A stretch of 32,911 bases of DNA, from assembly GCA_025127975.1 (NCBI GenBank), contig JAHLYQ010000042.1, positions 1 through 32,911 of the forward strand, in the 5' to 3' direction. The notes beneath the pieces are model-generated. The model ran no database searches. It worked only from the letters and a program-made list of their open reading frames with translations, and had not been told where the DNA came from. The stretch comes from Synechococcus sp. CS-1331 (GTDB lineage: Bacteria; Cyanobacteriota; Cyanobacteriia; PCC-6307; Cyanobiaceae). Both the position numbers and the translations under genes were made by a program. Below are positions 1-8,536 of the stretch, one piece after another; the first letter of the stretch is position 1; each line of letters opens with the position of its first letter.

Positions 1-307
1 AGTCAGCTTCTGAAATCCCGGCCGGAGGTGTGCTCATCACAAGCAGTCTCTGCCTGAGATGCAACCGGAAATCAAGCTGCCGTCAAGGGTTCAGCAGGGA
101 CAAAGTTCGCGCTGAGCCGTCCCGACCCCTGAACGGTTACCCAAAGCCTTACCCAGATCCCATACCACTCGCTCAGTGCCGCCATAAGCAGAGACAGGCA
201 AAGGCGGGCCAATATGAACAATTAAAATGTGCATGTTGAGGTTATTTTAGTAACAAACAAAAATCGCGTTGATTTGCATTGGCCGCATCGGGCCGACAAT
301 CGTCTCA
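1..307. other. Left-edge intergenic DNA, no gene recognised
   Basis: This stretch is less GC-rich than the genes around it, and its last 70 bases are distinctly AT-rich. A 69-codon open frame at 30-239 on the plus strand has no recognisable domain, a Cys/Arg/Gln-biased composition and no clear ribosome binding site, so I do not call it a gene. The right part lies downstream of rluD on the minus strand. A weak GGCC-N6-GGCC element followed by a T-rich run could serve as a poor terminator, but this is uncertain. Confidence 0.4.
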
Positions 308-1258
308 TCAGCGCCGCCTGAGCGCCGCCAGCAAGCGCTCAAACAGCTCCGGCAGGGGCGCCTCGCACACGATCCGCTCGCCGTGGATCGGGTGGTTGAG
401 CCCCAGCTGCACGGCGTGTAGGGCCTGGCCGGGCATATCCAGCGGCAGCTTGCGGCAGCGGGAGTACACCGGGTCACCCACGATCGGATGGCCCAGGTGG
501 GCGCAGTGCACCCGGATCTGGTGGGTGCGGCCGGTATCGAGCTTGAAACGCAGCAGGGAGTAGTCGCCCAGCCGCTCCACCAGGCGCCAGTGGGTGCAGG
601 CGTGGCGGCCCGAGTCGTCGTGGACTACGGCGTATTTCTTGCGGTCGGCTGGGTGGCGGCCGATGGGGGCCACGACCGTGCCGGAATCGCCCGCAGGCAC
701 CCCGTGCACTACCGCCAGATACTGGCGCGAGGCGATCCGCTTCTGGATCTGCACCTGAAGCTTCACCAGCGCCTCCTGGCTCTTGGCCACCACGATGCAG
801 CCCGTCGTGTCCTTGTCGAGCCGGTGCACGATCCCCGGCCGCAGCTCCCCGCCGATGCCGGGCAGGTCGGGGCAGTGGTGCAGCAGGCCATTCACCAGGG
901 TGCCATCCCTGTTGCCGGGCGCCGGATGCACGGTGAGCCCGGCGGGCTTATTGAGCACGATCAGGTGGGCGTCTTCGTAGAGCACATCCAGGGCCATGGC
1001 CTGGGGCACCAGATAGGGCAGGGGCTCCGGCGGCGGCATCCACAGCGCCACGCTGTCGCCCTGGCGCAGGGGGGTCTTGGCCCGGCCGGTAACCCCATTG
1101 ACCCGCACATAGCCGGCCTCGATGAACTTCTGGATCCGGGCCCGGCTCTGCTCCGGCCGCTGGGCCACCAGCCAGCGATCCAGCCGCATCGGCAGGGGCT
1201 TGGGGTAGGTGAGGGTGACTAGCTCGCCTGCACCTACTCCGAAGTTGGCCTCGACCAT
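308..1258 (-). CDS. rluD: RluD-family 23S rRNA pseudouridine synthase
   Basis: Converts uridines of 23S rRNA to pseudouridine; the family usually modifies helix 69. The protein is 316 residues from the chosen start. An S4 RNA-binding domain lies at about residues 24-75 and the RluA/RluD catalytic domain follows, with HRLDKDTTG at 145-153, whose Asp148 is the expected catalytic residue. The 'VLNKPAGLTVHP' signature sits at about 101-112. The frame stays open to 1366, but I chose the ATG at 1258 because GGGAGGAGGGG lies just upstream and the S4 domain then begins near the N-terminus. The stop is a double in-frame TGA TGA. The gene is divergent from the AT-rich hypothetical at 1381. Assignment within RluA/C/D rests on overall layout, so site specificity is inferred. 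Confidence 0.9.
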   Translation of the reverse strand: MVEANFGVGAGELVTLTYPKPLPMRLDRWLVAQRPEQSRARIQKFIEAGYVRVNGVTGRAKTPLRQGDSVALWMPPPEPLPYLVPQAMALDVLYEDAHLIVLNKPAGLTVHPAPGNRDGTLVNGLLHHCPDLPGIGGELRPGIVHRLDKDTTGCIVVAKSQEALVKLQVQIQKRIASRQYLAVVHGVPAGDSGTVVAPIGRHPADRKKYAVVHDDSGRHACTHWRLVERLGDYSLLRFKLDTGRTHQIRVHCAHLGHPIVGDPVYSRCRKLPLDMPGQALHAVQLGLNHPIHGERIVCEAPLPELFERLLAALRRR

Positions 1259-1380
1259 CCGCCCCTCCTCCCAGCCAACAACCGTACTGGCTTGATCCGC
1301 AGAAGATCCAGACAGAAACGCCACTTGAGAGCTTTTATTTGCCCCATGCCCTAAAGTTTGCAACAAGCATGATATTGCCG

Positions 1381-1821
1381 ATGCAGATTAACCAACTCGA
1401 TCCAAAACAGGCTGATCAGTTCAGTTCAACACATGCCACTTGCTATGGGCTCAGCGATGGCCGCCAGATGGTTCTTCTCTCTGGAATCGTCAACGTGGAT
1501 CTAAAATCACCAGGCTGGAGCAATGAGAATGCTGCGTCCAGATGGTTCATCCAGAATCTATCCCTGCATATTGCCCTTCCCGCCAATTTTCTGGGAGATG
1601 GGCAGAGCTTCAGGTTGCTCGAAGCAGTTCCCTTCCTGAGCATTAATGCCATGGCTGGCTTCAGCAATGTCGGCTGGGCCGTCAACTCTTTTCACCTGGT
1701 CATGGAGGATGCTGCTGTTGATTCGATTCAACTCAAAGCCGAGCTCGGCGTCTTAAGCAGCGGGGAAATCCTCCATCGTCTTGGATATCACATCAGTGTG
1801 ATCGGTGAGCAGATTGGCTAA
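1381..1821 (+). CDS. Hypothetical protein, AT-richer than its neighbours
   Basis: A 146-residue protein if started at the ATG at 1381 (MQINQLDPKQ); ATGs at 1369 and 1339 are in-frame alternatives. I do not recognise the family. There is no signal peptide or convincing membrane segment. The sequence is mixed hydrophobic and polar, with alternating patterns suggesting beta structure (for example around 'MVLLSGIVNVDL'). Its base composition is clearly lower in GC than rluD and ylqF on either side. It runs opposite to both: divergent from rluD with a gap of about 120 bases, and convergent with ylqF with only 12 bases between stops. Composition and isolation suggest a recently acquired or lineage-specific gene. 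Coding status is supported by length and tight fit between neighbours, not by homology. Confidence 0.6.
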   Translation: MQINQLDPKQADQFSSTHATCYGLSDGRQMVLLSGIVNVDLKSPGWSNENAASRWFIQNLSLHIALPANFLGDGQSFRLLEAVPFLSINAMAGFSNVGWAVNSFHLVMEDAAVDSIQLKAELGVLSSGEILHRLGYHISVIGEQIG

Positions 1822-1833
1822 GTTCCAATCCGC

Positions 1834-2763
1834 TCAGGGCAGCTCGAGGGCCGGCAATTCCAGAGCGATCGCCCCCAGCCGGCCACAGCGAAAATCGTCG
1901 AGCAGCTTGGTGGCCATGCGCAGGCTGTCGCCGCTGGTATGGCGCGCGGCGGCGGCGGCCAGCCAGGCATCGGCATCAGGCTGAAAAGCCGGGCCTTCAA
2001 GATTCCGTACATCCTGTACAGAATTCTGCACAGCTAATCCGTAGCGGCGCTCCAGCAGGCCATGGGGCACTCCAGCGGCGGGAAGCTGCTCCAATCCGGC
2101 CAGCAGAGCCACAAAGGCCAGGGCAGCGGCCTCGTTGTCATAGGCCGCCTGGCCGATGTCATCGCAGAGGGCCAGGCGCAGGGCTGCCTGCTGGTCGTCG
2201 AGGCGAGGCGGCAGCACGCCGGGGGCGTCAAGCAGGTCGATGTCCTGGCCCAGCCGCACCCAGCGCAGGCTGCGGGTCACGCCGGCCCGGCGGGCGCTGT
2301 CTACCACCTTCTGGCGCACCAACCGGTTGATCAGGGCCGACTTGCCCACGTTGGGGAAGCCCAGCATCAGGGCCCGCACCGGCCGCGGCTTCATGCCCCT
2401 GCCGGCCCGGCGGGCATTGAGGGCCTCCCCGGCCCGGATCGCCGCCTGCTGCAGCTGCTTGACGCCGGTGCCCACCTTGGCGTCACACCACCAGCAGGTC
2501 TGCTCCTGAGCCCGGAACCAGGCGGTCCAGGCCTGGCGCACCGGCGCCGGAATCATGTCGACCCGATTGATCACCAGCAGGTGCTGCTTATTGCCGATCC
2601 AGCGCTGCAGCCGGGGGTGGGAGGTGGCCAGCGGAATGCGGGCGTCGCGCACCTCGATCACCAAATCCACCTTGGCAAGATTTGCGTTGAGGGCCCTCTC
2701 CGCCTTGGCGATGTGGCCCGGATACCACTGGATCGCCGGGGCATTGACGCTGAGTTGCGTCAC
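1834..2763 (-). CDS. ylqF: Ribosome biogenesis GTPase YlqF/RbgA
   Basis: A circularly permuted GTPase that acts in late assembly of the 50S subunit. In the 309-residue protein the G motifs appear in permuted order: DARIP at 40-44, a G4-like NRVD at 66-69, the P-loop GFPNVGKS at 135-142, the switch Thr163 in GVTRS, and G3 DAPG at 179-182. The N-terminal 'WYPGHIAKA' is typical of the family. G4 is NRVD rather than the usual NKxD, a conservative change. The start is a GTG at 2763 that directly abuts the stop codon of the upstream stress-protein gene (2764), so translation is probably coupled. The C-terminal 100 residues form the usual helical RNA-binding region. Confidence 0.92.
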   Translation of the reverse strand: MTQLSVNAPAIQWYPGHIAKAERALNANLAKVDLVIEVRDARIPLATSHPRLQRWIGNKQHLLVINRVDMIPAPVRQAWTAWFRAQEQTCWWCDAKVGTGVKQLQQAAIRAGEALNARRAGRGMKPRPVRALMLGFPNVGKSALINRLVRQKVVDSARRAGVTRSLRWVRLGQDIDLLDAPGVLPPRLDDQQAALRLALCDDIGQAAYDNEAAALAFVALLAGLEQLPAAGVPHGLLERRYGLAVQNSVQDVRNLEGPAFQPDADAWLAAAAARHTSGDSLRMATKLLDDFRCGRLGAIALELPALELP

Positions 2764-3138
2764 CTAGGGCACCACCAGCACCGGACAGGGAGCCAGCTGG
2801 ATCACCCTCGCCGCGGTGCTCTGTTGGTCGCTCTCGATCGCGATACCGCGGGTGCCCATCACGATCACATCGGCATTGATCTCATCGGCCACATCACCGA
2901 TCACAAAAGCCGGCATGCCCTCACGCTCGATCACCCGGCAGCTCACCCCAGCCTGCTCAAACCGGGCCCGGGCCTGCTGGAGCAGCTCGGCGGTGGCCGC
3001 CGGGTCGTCCTGGCCGGGCTCCACCACCGAAAGCAGCACCAGGGAGCTGGCGTGCTGCTGGGCCAGTTTCAGGGCCACCGCCGCCGTTTCCAAGGCCTGA
3101 CGGCTCTGGTCAATGGGAAAAAGAACGGTTTCGAACAT
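2764..3138 (-). CDS. Universal stress protein (UspA family)
   Basis: A small cytoplasmic single-domain Usp fold of 124 residues. The N-terminal 'VLFPIDQS' matches the first strand and the adenine-contacting Asp of UspA proteins, and the C-terminal 'VIVMGTRG...CPVLVVP' matches the last strands. ATP-binding members carry G-2x-G-9x-G(S/T). Here the first half (GTRG) is intact, but the third Gly is not in place (STAARV follows), so nucleotide binding may be weak or absent. It lies directly upstream of ylqF with no intervening base, suggesting a two-gene operon, and is divergent from pgk. Its biological role is not evident from the sequence. Confidence 0.85.
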   Translation of the reverse strand: MFETVLFPIDQSRQALETAAVALKLAQQHASSLVLLSVVEPGQDDPAATAELLQQARARFEQAGVSCRVIEREGMPAFVIGDVADEINADVIVMGTRGIAIESDQQSTAARVIQLAPCPVLVVP

Positions 3139-3271
3139 GGCGCGGGGTACGCAGACAGGGCCGTTAAGGGCTGGGATATTTCAGTCTGGAGGGCGCTCCG
3201 GAATCCGGCCAGGGCGGCCGGGTGGGGGAAAGCCGAAGCGAGGCCAGCGGGAGAGCAGGAGCGGGGCGGGT

Positions 3272-3290
3272 CGGGGGCTAACCTCCCCCG
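3272..3290 (+). promoter_or_regulatory. GC hairpin in the pgk leader
   Basis: CGGGGG-ctaacct-CCCCCG gives a perfect 6-bp stem with a 7-base loop that ends 25 bases before the pgk ATG. No T run follows, so it is not a terminator. It could stabilise the 5' end of the mRNA or affect initiation. In such GC-rich DNA chance formation is possible. Confidence 0.35.
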
Positions 3291-3315
3291 GCAATTCCCT
3301 ATCACCTGGAGCCCC

Positions 3316-4521
3316 ATGGCGAAGCGATCCCTGGCCAGCCTTTCGGCCGATGATCTCCGCGGCAAGCGCGTGCTGGTGCGGGTTGACTTCAACGTACCGC
3401 TCGACGACGCCGGCGCCATCACCGACGACACCCGCATCCGGGCCGCCCTACCCACCATCGCCCACCTGCGCGACAACGGCGCCAAGGTGATCCTGGCAGC
3501 CCACTTCGGCCGGCCCAAGGGCCAGGTGAACGAAGGCATGCGCCTGACCCAGGTAGCCGCCCGCCTCAGCGACCTGCTGGGCGTGCCCGTCACCAAGACT
3601 GAAAGCTGCATCGGCCCCGACGCCGAGGCCAAGGTGGCCGCCCTGGAGGAAGGCGGTGTGGTGTTGCTCGAGAACGTGCGCTTCTTCGCTGAAGAAGAGA
3701 AGAACGAGGCCGAATTTGCCCAAAAATTGGCCTCCCTTGCTGAGGTTTACGTGAACGACGCCTTCGGCGCCGCCCACCGGGCCCACGCCTCCACCGAGGG
3801 GGTTACCAAGTTTCTCAATCCCAGCGTGGCCGGCCACCTGATGGAGAAGGAGCTGGCCTACCTGCAGGGCGCCATCGATGCGCCCAAGCGCCCCCTAGCA
3901 GCAATCGTGGGTGGCTCCAAGGTGAGCAGCAAGATCGGCGTGCTGGAAGCCCTGATCGACAAGTGCGACAAGATCCTGATCGGTGGCGGCATGATCTTCA
4001 CCTTCTACAAGGCCCGTGGCCTCTCGGTGGGCAAGAGCCTGGTGGAAGAGGACAAGCTGGAGCTGGCCCGGGAACTCGAGGCCAAGGCGGCCGCCAAGGG
4101 CGTGCAGTTCCTGCTGCCCACCGATGTGGTGCTGGCCGACAACTTCGCCCCCGATGCCAATAGCCAGATCGCCAAAGTGGAGGCGATTCCCGACGGCTGG
4201 ATGGGCCTCGACATCGGCCCCGACTCCCTGAAGGTGTTCCAGGCGGCCCTGGCCGACTGCAAGACCGTGATCTGGAACGGGCCGATGGGCGTGTTCGAGT
4301 TCGACAAGTTTGCCGCCGGCACCAACGGCATCGCCCACACCCTGGCGGAGCTGAGCGCCACCGGCACGATCACGATCATCGGCGGCGGCGACTCGGTGGC
4401 CGCCGTGGAGAAGGTGGGCGTGGCCGAGAAGATGAGCCACATCTCCACCGGCGGTGGCGCCAGCCTGGAGCTGCTGGAAGGCAAGGTGCTGCCAGGCGTG
4501 GCAGCCCTCGACGAGGTCTGA
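3316..4521 (+). CDS. pgk: Phosphoglycerate kinase
   Basis: Interconverts 1,3-bisphosphoglycerate plus ADP and 3-phosphoglycerate plus ATP, in the Calvin cycle and glycolysis. The 401-residue length is normal. Visible signatures are the substrate site '[10 protein letters not shown]' (about 22-31), 'HFGRPKG' (63-69), the nucleotide-binding '[13 protein letters not shown]' near 196-210, 'WNGPMGVFE' near 319-327, 'GGGDSV' at 356-361 and '[14 protein letters not shown]' at 377-390. The ATG at 3316 is the family start; the frame is open far upstream to 2062, but that part is antisense to usp and ylqF and is a GC-rich shadow. The 177-base divergent region to usp must hold the promoter. The next gene converges, with a 28-base gap. 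Confidence 0.98.
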   Translation: MAKRSLASLSADDLRGKRVLVRVDFNVPLDDAGAITDDTRIRAALPTIAHLRDNGAKVILAAHFGRPKGQVNEGMRLTQVAARLSDLLGVPVTKTESCIGPDAEAKVAALEEGGVVLLENVRFFAEEEKNEAEFAQKLASLAEVYVNDAFGAAHRAHASTEGVTKFLNPSVAGHLMEKELAYLQGAIDAPKRPLAAIVGGSKVSSKIGVLEALIDKCDKILIGGGMIFTFYKARGLSVGKSLVEEDKLELARELEAKAAAKGVQFLLPTDVVLADNFAPDANSQIAKVEAIPDGWMGLDIGPDSLKVFQAALADCKTVIWNGPMGVFEFDKFAAGTNGIAHTLAELSATGTITIIGGGDSVAAVEKVGVAEKMSHISTGGGASLELLEGKVLPGVAALDEV

Positions 4522-4549
4522 AGCAGGGCTTCAGTTACAACAACTCGGC

Positions 4550-5302
4550 TCAGGGATTCAACTGGGCCTTGTCAGTCACCACCCGCACCCGCTTGGTGGC
4601 ACTGACCAGGCCCTTGGGGTGCACCAGCAGCACGGCCCAGGTTTGGGAACCGGGGGTGAAAGGAGCTTGCACGGTCTTGAACAGGCCGCCGCCGCCGAGG
4701 GCGCCGAGCTGCAGGTCGGGGCTCTCGAGCGCACTTACCTGCTGACCGGTGAGGGCCACCAGGCCACCGGCAACGATGGCTCCATCGAGGGGTTCGTCAA
4801 TCAGCACATCCAGGTCGTAGCGCTGGCCGGTGAGCACGGCATCGGGGATCAAGAGGCTGACCGGCAGATCGACCTCGCCACTGCGCAGCAAGGCTTGCTC
4901 ACGAATCACCGTTTGGCCATTGATGCGGCTGCCGCTGCTGCTGAGCACCAGCTGTTGCTGGGCCTCCAGCCGGAAGCGAGTGGGGCCTTCCTGGCGACTG
5001 CCAGTCACCTGCAGTTGCACCGTGGCGCTGCCGTCACGCAGGGGCGCGCCGGGGCCCACCTGCCAGCGGGCATCGGGAAATTGGCGCAGCAGGGCCCGGC
5101 GCCGCAACTCCACCAGGGTGACATCGAGGCCCGTGCCGTTCTCCAGCACGGCCGCCAGCTCTGCGCCGCCGTTGAGGGCCTGCTCCAGCAGCTGCAGCTG
5201 GGCCCCACTTGGCATCGCTGCGACCGCCGCCGCTGGATTGGCCAGCAGCAGGCCGAACAGCAGGCCAAACGGCAAGCGTCTCAAAAGCTGGGGGCTCGGC
5301 AT
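4550..5302 (-). CDS. Conserved exported protein of unknown function
   Basis: A 250-residue protein from the ATG at 5302. The first 25-30 residues form a clear Sec signal peptide: charged start, then 'LPFGLLFGLLLANPAAAVA' with an Ala-rich cleavage site. The mature part is predicted to be rich in beta strands (for example 'SATVQLQVTGS', 'RYDLDVLIDEPL', 'TWAVLLVHPKGLVSATKRVRVVT') and contains no cysteine or catalytic signature that I recognise. The architecture suggests a periplasmic beta-sandwich protein, but this is inference. It lies between pgk and murG and is convergent with pgk. The frame extends upstream to 5506, but that portion is antisense to murG and lacks the signal peptide at its N-terminus. 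Confidence 0.8.
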   Translation of the reverse strand: MPSPQLLRRLPFGLLFGLLLANPAAAVAAMPSGAQLQLLEQALNGGAELAAVLENGTGLDVTLVELRRRALLRQFPDARWQVGPGAPLRDGSATVQLQVTGSRQEGPTRFRLEAQQQLVLSSSGSRINGQTVIREQALLRSGEVDLPVSLLIPDAVLTGQRYDLDVLIDEPLDGAIVAGGLVALTGQQVSALESPDLQLGALGGGGLFKTVQAPFTPGSQTWAVLLVHPKGLVSATKRVRVVTDKAQLNP

Positions 5303-5355
5303 CTGGGCGGCGGAAACCGCTTTTAAGTTAGGCGCGCCCGCGACCCCTCGCATCC

Positions 5356-6450
5356 ATGCCCAGGCTCCTGATCGCTGCCAGCGGCACCGGCGGCCACCTG
5401 TTCCCAGCCCTGGCGGTGGCCGATGCGATGCCGGCGGACTGGAGCATCCAATGGCTTGGCGTGCCCGACCGGATGGAACGCCAACTGGTGCCCAGCCGCT
5501 ATCCACTCCAGACGGTGCGGGCCGGCGGGCTCCAGGGCCGGGGCCTGAGCAAACTCTGGAACCTGGTGCAACTGCTGCGGGCCAGTGGTTCCGTGCGGCA
5601 CATGATCCGCCGGGAGGGCATAGAGGCGGTTTTCACCAGTGGCGGCTACATCGCCGCGCCGGCAATTTTGGCGGCCCGCTGGAGCGGGGTGCCGGTGGTC
5701 CTGCACGAGAGCAATGCCGTGCCCGGCAAGGTGACCCGCCTGCTGGGCTGGCTCTGCAGCCGGGTGGCCGTCGGCCTGCCCCAGGCCGCCGCCCGCCTGC
5801 CCCGCTGCCGGCCGGTCGTCACGGGCACCCCCGTGCGCCAGGCCTTCCTGGAGCCCGCCCCCCTGCCTGCCTGGGCGCCCCTGGGGCCGGGCCCCCTGCT
5901 GCTGGTGATGGGCGGCAGCCAGGGGGCCCTCGGCCTCAACCGCATGCTGCGGCCCCTGCTGGCCAGGCTCGCGGCGGCCGGGGTGCGGGTGGTGCACCTC
6001 ACCGGCAGCAACGACCCCGAGGCGGGCCAGCCGCTGCCGGCCGGCGTGGTGGAGCGGCCCTTCAGCGACGAGATCCCCGGCCTGCTGCAACAGGCCGACC
6101 TGGTGATCAGCCGCAGTGGCGCCGGCGCCCTGAGCGAACTGGCGGTGGCCGGCACCCCGGCGATCCTGGTGCCCTATCCCGCCGCCGCCGATCGCCACCA
6201 GGATGCCAATGCCGCCGCTGCGGCCCAACTGGGGGCCGCCGTGATCGTGTGGCAGCACCCGCCAAGCGAACCGGCTCTCGAGCGCAGCCTCTGGCGCCTG
6301 CTGGGGCCGCGACTAAGGGGGGCGGCTGCCAACTGCGATCCACTGGTAGCCATGGGATCCGCCATGGTCCAGCTGGCGGTGCGCGATGCCGATCGGCAGG
6401 TGGCGGCGCTGCTGCTGAGCCTGCAGGCTCAGCGCTCAGCCAGCTCCTGA
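5356..6450 (+). CDS. murG: MurG, lipid II-forming GlcNAc transferase
   Basis: Transfers GlcNAc from UDP-GlcNAc to lipid I to form lipid II, at the inner face of the cytoplasmic membrane. The 364-residue length fits. The glycine-rich N-terminal loop '[12 protein letters not shown]' (8-19) is the first MurG signature, with the general-base His14. '[12 protein letters not shown]' (118-129) and '[10 protein letters not shown]' (186-195) are further MurG loops, and '[13 protein letters not shown]' (251-263) with 'HQDANA' (281-286) form the UDP-GlcNAc site. The ATG at 5356 leaves 53 bases to the divergent exported-protein gene. Its last 22 bases overlap the 3' end of the convergent cobD-like gene. 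Confidence 0.96.
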   Translation: MPRLLIAASGTGGHLFPALAVADAMPADWSIQWLGVPDRMERQLVPSRYPLQTVRAGGLQGRGLSKLWNLVQLLRASGSVRHMIRREGIEAVFTSGGYIAAPAILAARWSGVPVVLHESNAVPGKVTRLLGWLCSRVAVGLPQAAARLPRCRPVVTGTPVRQAFLEPAPLPAWAPLGPGPLLLVMGGSQGALGLNRMLRPLLARLAAAGVRVVHLTGSNDPEAGQPLPAGVVERPFSDEIPGLLQQADLVISRSGAGALSELAVAGTPAILVPYPAAADRHQDANAAAAAQLGAAVIVWQHPPSEPALERSLWRLLGPRLRGAAANCDPLVAMGSAMVQLAVRDADRQVAALLLSLQAQRSASS

Positions 6451-7532
6451 CGCAGGGCGTCGATGATGCGGCGGTTGTGCTGGTGGCTCTGGTAGCCGAT
6501 CCGCAGCCAGTTCGGCCCCAAGCCGTCAAAGGAGCGGCAGTCGCGCAACAGGATGTGGTGGCGACGCTCCAGCCGTTCCCGCAGGGGCAGCAGGGAGGTT
6601 TCGCCGCGGATCAACAGGAAGTTGGCGGCCGAAGGCAGGGGGCTGATACCCGGCAACTGGGCCAGCTGCTGCTGGAGCCAGGCCCCTTCGCGGGCCGTCC
6701 AGCGCTGCACCCTGCGGCCCCAGCGGCGGCAGGCAGCGGGATTGCCAAGCAGGCCTTCGCCCACGGCGGCGGCCAGACCATTCACCGGCCAGGGATCGCG
6801 CCAGCAGCCCCAGCGCTGCAGCCGCTGGGGCTGGGCGACCGCGTAGCCCAGCCGCAAGCCGGCAATGCCGTAGAGCTTGGTGAGGCTGCGGATCACCACC
6901 AGGTTTGGCTGGGCCGCCACCAGGGGTATCAGGCTCTGGTCTTCTCCCGCTGGCACCAGGGGCAGAAAAGCCTCATCGACGATCACCAGGGCAAACCGCT
7001 CCAGCAGGGGCTCCAGGGAGGCCCTGCTCCACAGCTGGCCGGTGGGGTTGTGGGGATTGGTGATCCACAGCACCTCGCCCGCAGGTGGGGCAGGGAACTG
7101 CTGGGGCTGCACTGCTGGCTGCAGTGCTGGCTGGAGTGGCAGGGGCTGGGCCCGCCAGGCCCCGGCCCAGCAGGCGAGGGCCCGCGGGTAGTCGGCGAAG
7201 CCCGGCTGGGGCAGCACGCTCACGCCAGCCGCCGCCGCATCCCGGGCCGCCCAGGTGAACAGCTCGGCTGCGCCGTTGCCCGGCAGCACCGCATCGGGGC
7301 TGAGGCCGTGGAACCCGGCCAGGGCGGCCCTCAGGGCGGCGTAATCGCGATCGGGGTAAACCCGGGCCTGGGCCCCGAAAGCAGCCCGCAGCAACTGCCA
7401 GCGCACAGCCCAGGGCGGCCCAAAGGGCACCAGGGAGGCACTGGCATCCAGCAGCTGGGAGGGACGGCAACCAAGACGCTCAGCAGTGGTGACCAGGTTG
7501 CCGCCGTGGCGCTCAGGCGGCGGCATCGGCAT
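6429..7532 (-). CDS. PLP-dependent aminotransferase-fold enzyme, CobD/HisC-like
   Basis: A fold-type I PLP enzyme of 367 residues. The N-terminal 'HGGN' (9-12) is typical of CobD (L-threonine-O-3-phosphate decarboxylase, which makes the aminopropanol-phosphate arm of cobalamin) and of related HisC-like proteins. Other signatures are NPHNPTG (159-165), Asp186 in 'VIVDEAF', which should contact the pyridine nitrogen, and the Schiff-base Lys219 in '[16 protein letters not shown]'. A Gln/Pro-rich insertion (about 130-150) separates the two halves. Picocyanobacteria make pseudocobalamin, so a CobD role is plausible, but an aminotransferase cannot be excluded from sequence alone. Starts at 7532 or 7526 are both possible. 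It overlaps the end of murG tail to tail by 22 bases. Confidence 0.85.
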   Translation of the reverse strand: MPMPPPERHGGNLVTTAERLGCRPSQLLDASASLVPFGPPWAVRWQLLRAAFGAQARVYPDRDYAALRAALAGFHGLSPDAVLPGNGAAELFTWAARDAAAAGVSVLPQPGFADYPRALACWAGAWRAQPLPLQPALQPAVQPQQFPAPPAGEVLWITNPHNPTGQLWSRASLEPLLERFALVIVDEAFLPLVPAGEDQSLIPLVAAQPNLVVIRSLTKLYGIAGLRLGYAVAQPQRLQRWGCWRDPWPVNGLAAAVGEGLLGNPAACRRWGRRVQRWTAREGAWLQQQLAQLPGISPLPSAANFLLIRGETSLLPLRERLERRHHILLRDCRSFDGLGPNWLRIGYQSHQHNRRIIDALRQELAER

Positions 7533-7648
7533 GGCTGCAAGTTAATCGGGGTGCCCGACAACCACAGGCGGCTCCGCAGCGAGGAGGTTTCTGGCGAGGC
7601 GGGGCTGCGCTATCAAGAGCTTGGCGCTCCAGCTCCCCCAGGCTCCCG

Positions 7649-8485
7649 ATGGCAATCCCGATCCCCAGGCCACCGGGCGCGGCGGCCGCCCCGTTCCTGG
7701 GGCTGGCCATGGGTCTGGTCCTGGAGCTGGCCCTAGGGCTGGGGTCGGCCGGGGCGGTGAACAACGACCAGCTGATGCAGCTGCTCGCTCAAAAGACCTG
7801 CCAGGGCTGCAAACTCCAGGATGCAGACCTGGTGCACGCCGATCTGCGGGACGCCCAGCTGCAGCGAGCCCAGCTGCAGCGAGCCAATCTGGGCCGGGCC
7901 CAGCTCGATGGCGCCAACCTCAGCGGGGCCGACCTGAGCTTCAGTTCCCTGCTGGGGGCATCCCTACGGGGGGCCAATCTGCGCGGCACCAAGCTGGAGG
8001 GCACGGATCTGCGCGACGCGGATCTCAGTGGCGCCCAGCTCGACACCAATGCCCTAGCGACAAGCCACTGGAAAGGGGCCATTGGTGTGGGCGCCGAGCT
8101 CAGCAGTTATGCGGCGCTGCACAATGCGGGCGTGGAAGCGGCCCTCGAGGGGCGCCTGCCAGAGGCGGAAAAATATTTCAATCAGGCCCTCCTCAAACAA
8201 CCGGATGCGGCGATCACCTGGCTGGCCCGCGGCATCACGCGGCTCGAGCAGGCAAAACGCGAGGAAGGGGTGCAGGATTTCATCTATGCAGCCAGCCTCT
8301 ATGAGCGGCAGGGCGCCCCAGAAACAGCCATCGAGCTGCGCAGGGAAGCGGAACAACTGAATAAAGGAGCAAAGAAACCGGCGGGGGGCAACGGCATGGG
8401 CGGCACCCTGCTCCAAGGGGCGGCCGGGCTTTTCCAGGTGTTGGCACCGCTGGCGGCCAAGGCCCTGATCCCCTTGCCCTTCTGA
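7649..8485 (+). CDS. Exported pentapeptide-repeat protein with a TPR-like tail
   Basis: A 278-residue protein. Residues 1-36 look like a signal peptide or anchor ('LGLAMGLVLELALGLGSAGA'). After a 'TCQGC' motif at 50-54, which commonly precedes such repeats in cyanobacteria, about fifteen pentapeptide repeats of the A(D/N)LxX type run from about 56 to 130 and should fold as a right-handed quadrilateral beta-helix. Residues 145-225 are helical ('AALHNAGVEAALEGRLPEAE', 'AITWLARGITRLEQAKREEG') and resemble TPR units. The C-terminal 40 residues are Gly-rich then hydrophobic. The function is unknown; a periplasmic or thylakoid-lumen scaffold is a guess. The gene stands alone, divergent from the cobD-like gene and convergent with the pil operon. 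Confidence 0.85.
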   Translation: MAIPIPRPPGAAAAPFLGLAMGLVLELALGLGSAGAVNNDQLMQLLAQKTCQGCKLQDADLVHADLRDAQLQRAQLQRANLGRAQLDGANLSGADLSFSSLLGASLRGANLRGTKLEGTDLRDADLSGAQLDTNALATSHWKGAIGVGAELSSYAALHNAGVEAALEGRLPEAEKYFNQALLKQPDAAITWLARGITRLEQAKREEGVQDFIYAASLYERQGAPETAIELRREAEQLNKGAKKPAGGNGMGGTLLQGAAGLFQVLAPLAAKALIPLPF

Positions 8486-8536
8486 GCAGTCACAAAACCA
8501 GCCAGCGCCAGCCAGCTGTTTGCGAGCGCCGGTGAC

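Noticed and set aside
30..239. 69-codon frame at the left edge
   Set aside because: No domain, no ribosome binding site and biased composition.
2564..2569. Loss of GTPase function in YlqF because G4 is NRVD, not NKxD
   Set aside because: Arg for Lys is a conservative change, all other G motifs are intact, and the gene lies in a normal context.
2062..3315. Upstream 418 codons of the pgk frame as an N-terminal fusion
   Set aside because: This part is antisense to ylqF and usp and is His/Gln/Gly-rich without domains. Pgk has its normal start at 3316.
4830..7736. Open frame of 968 codons on the plus strand
   Set aside because: It is Gly/Pro/Arg/Ala-rich low complexity, crosses murG and the cobD-like gene out of frame or antisense, and shows no domain. 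It is a shadow caused by high GC.
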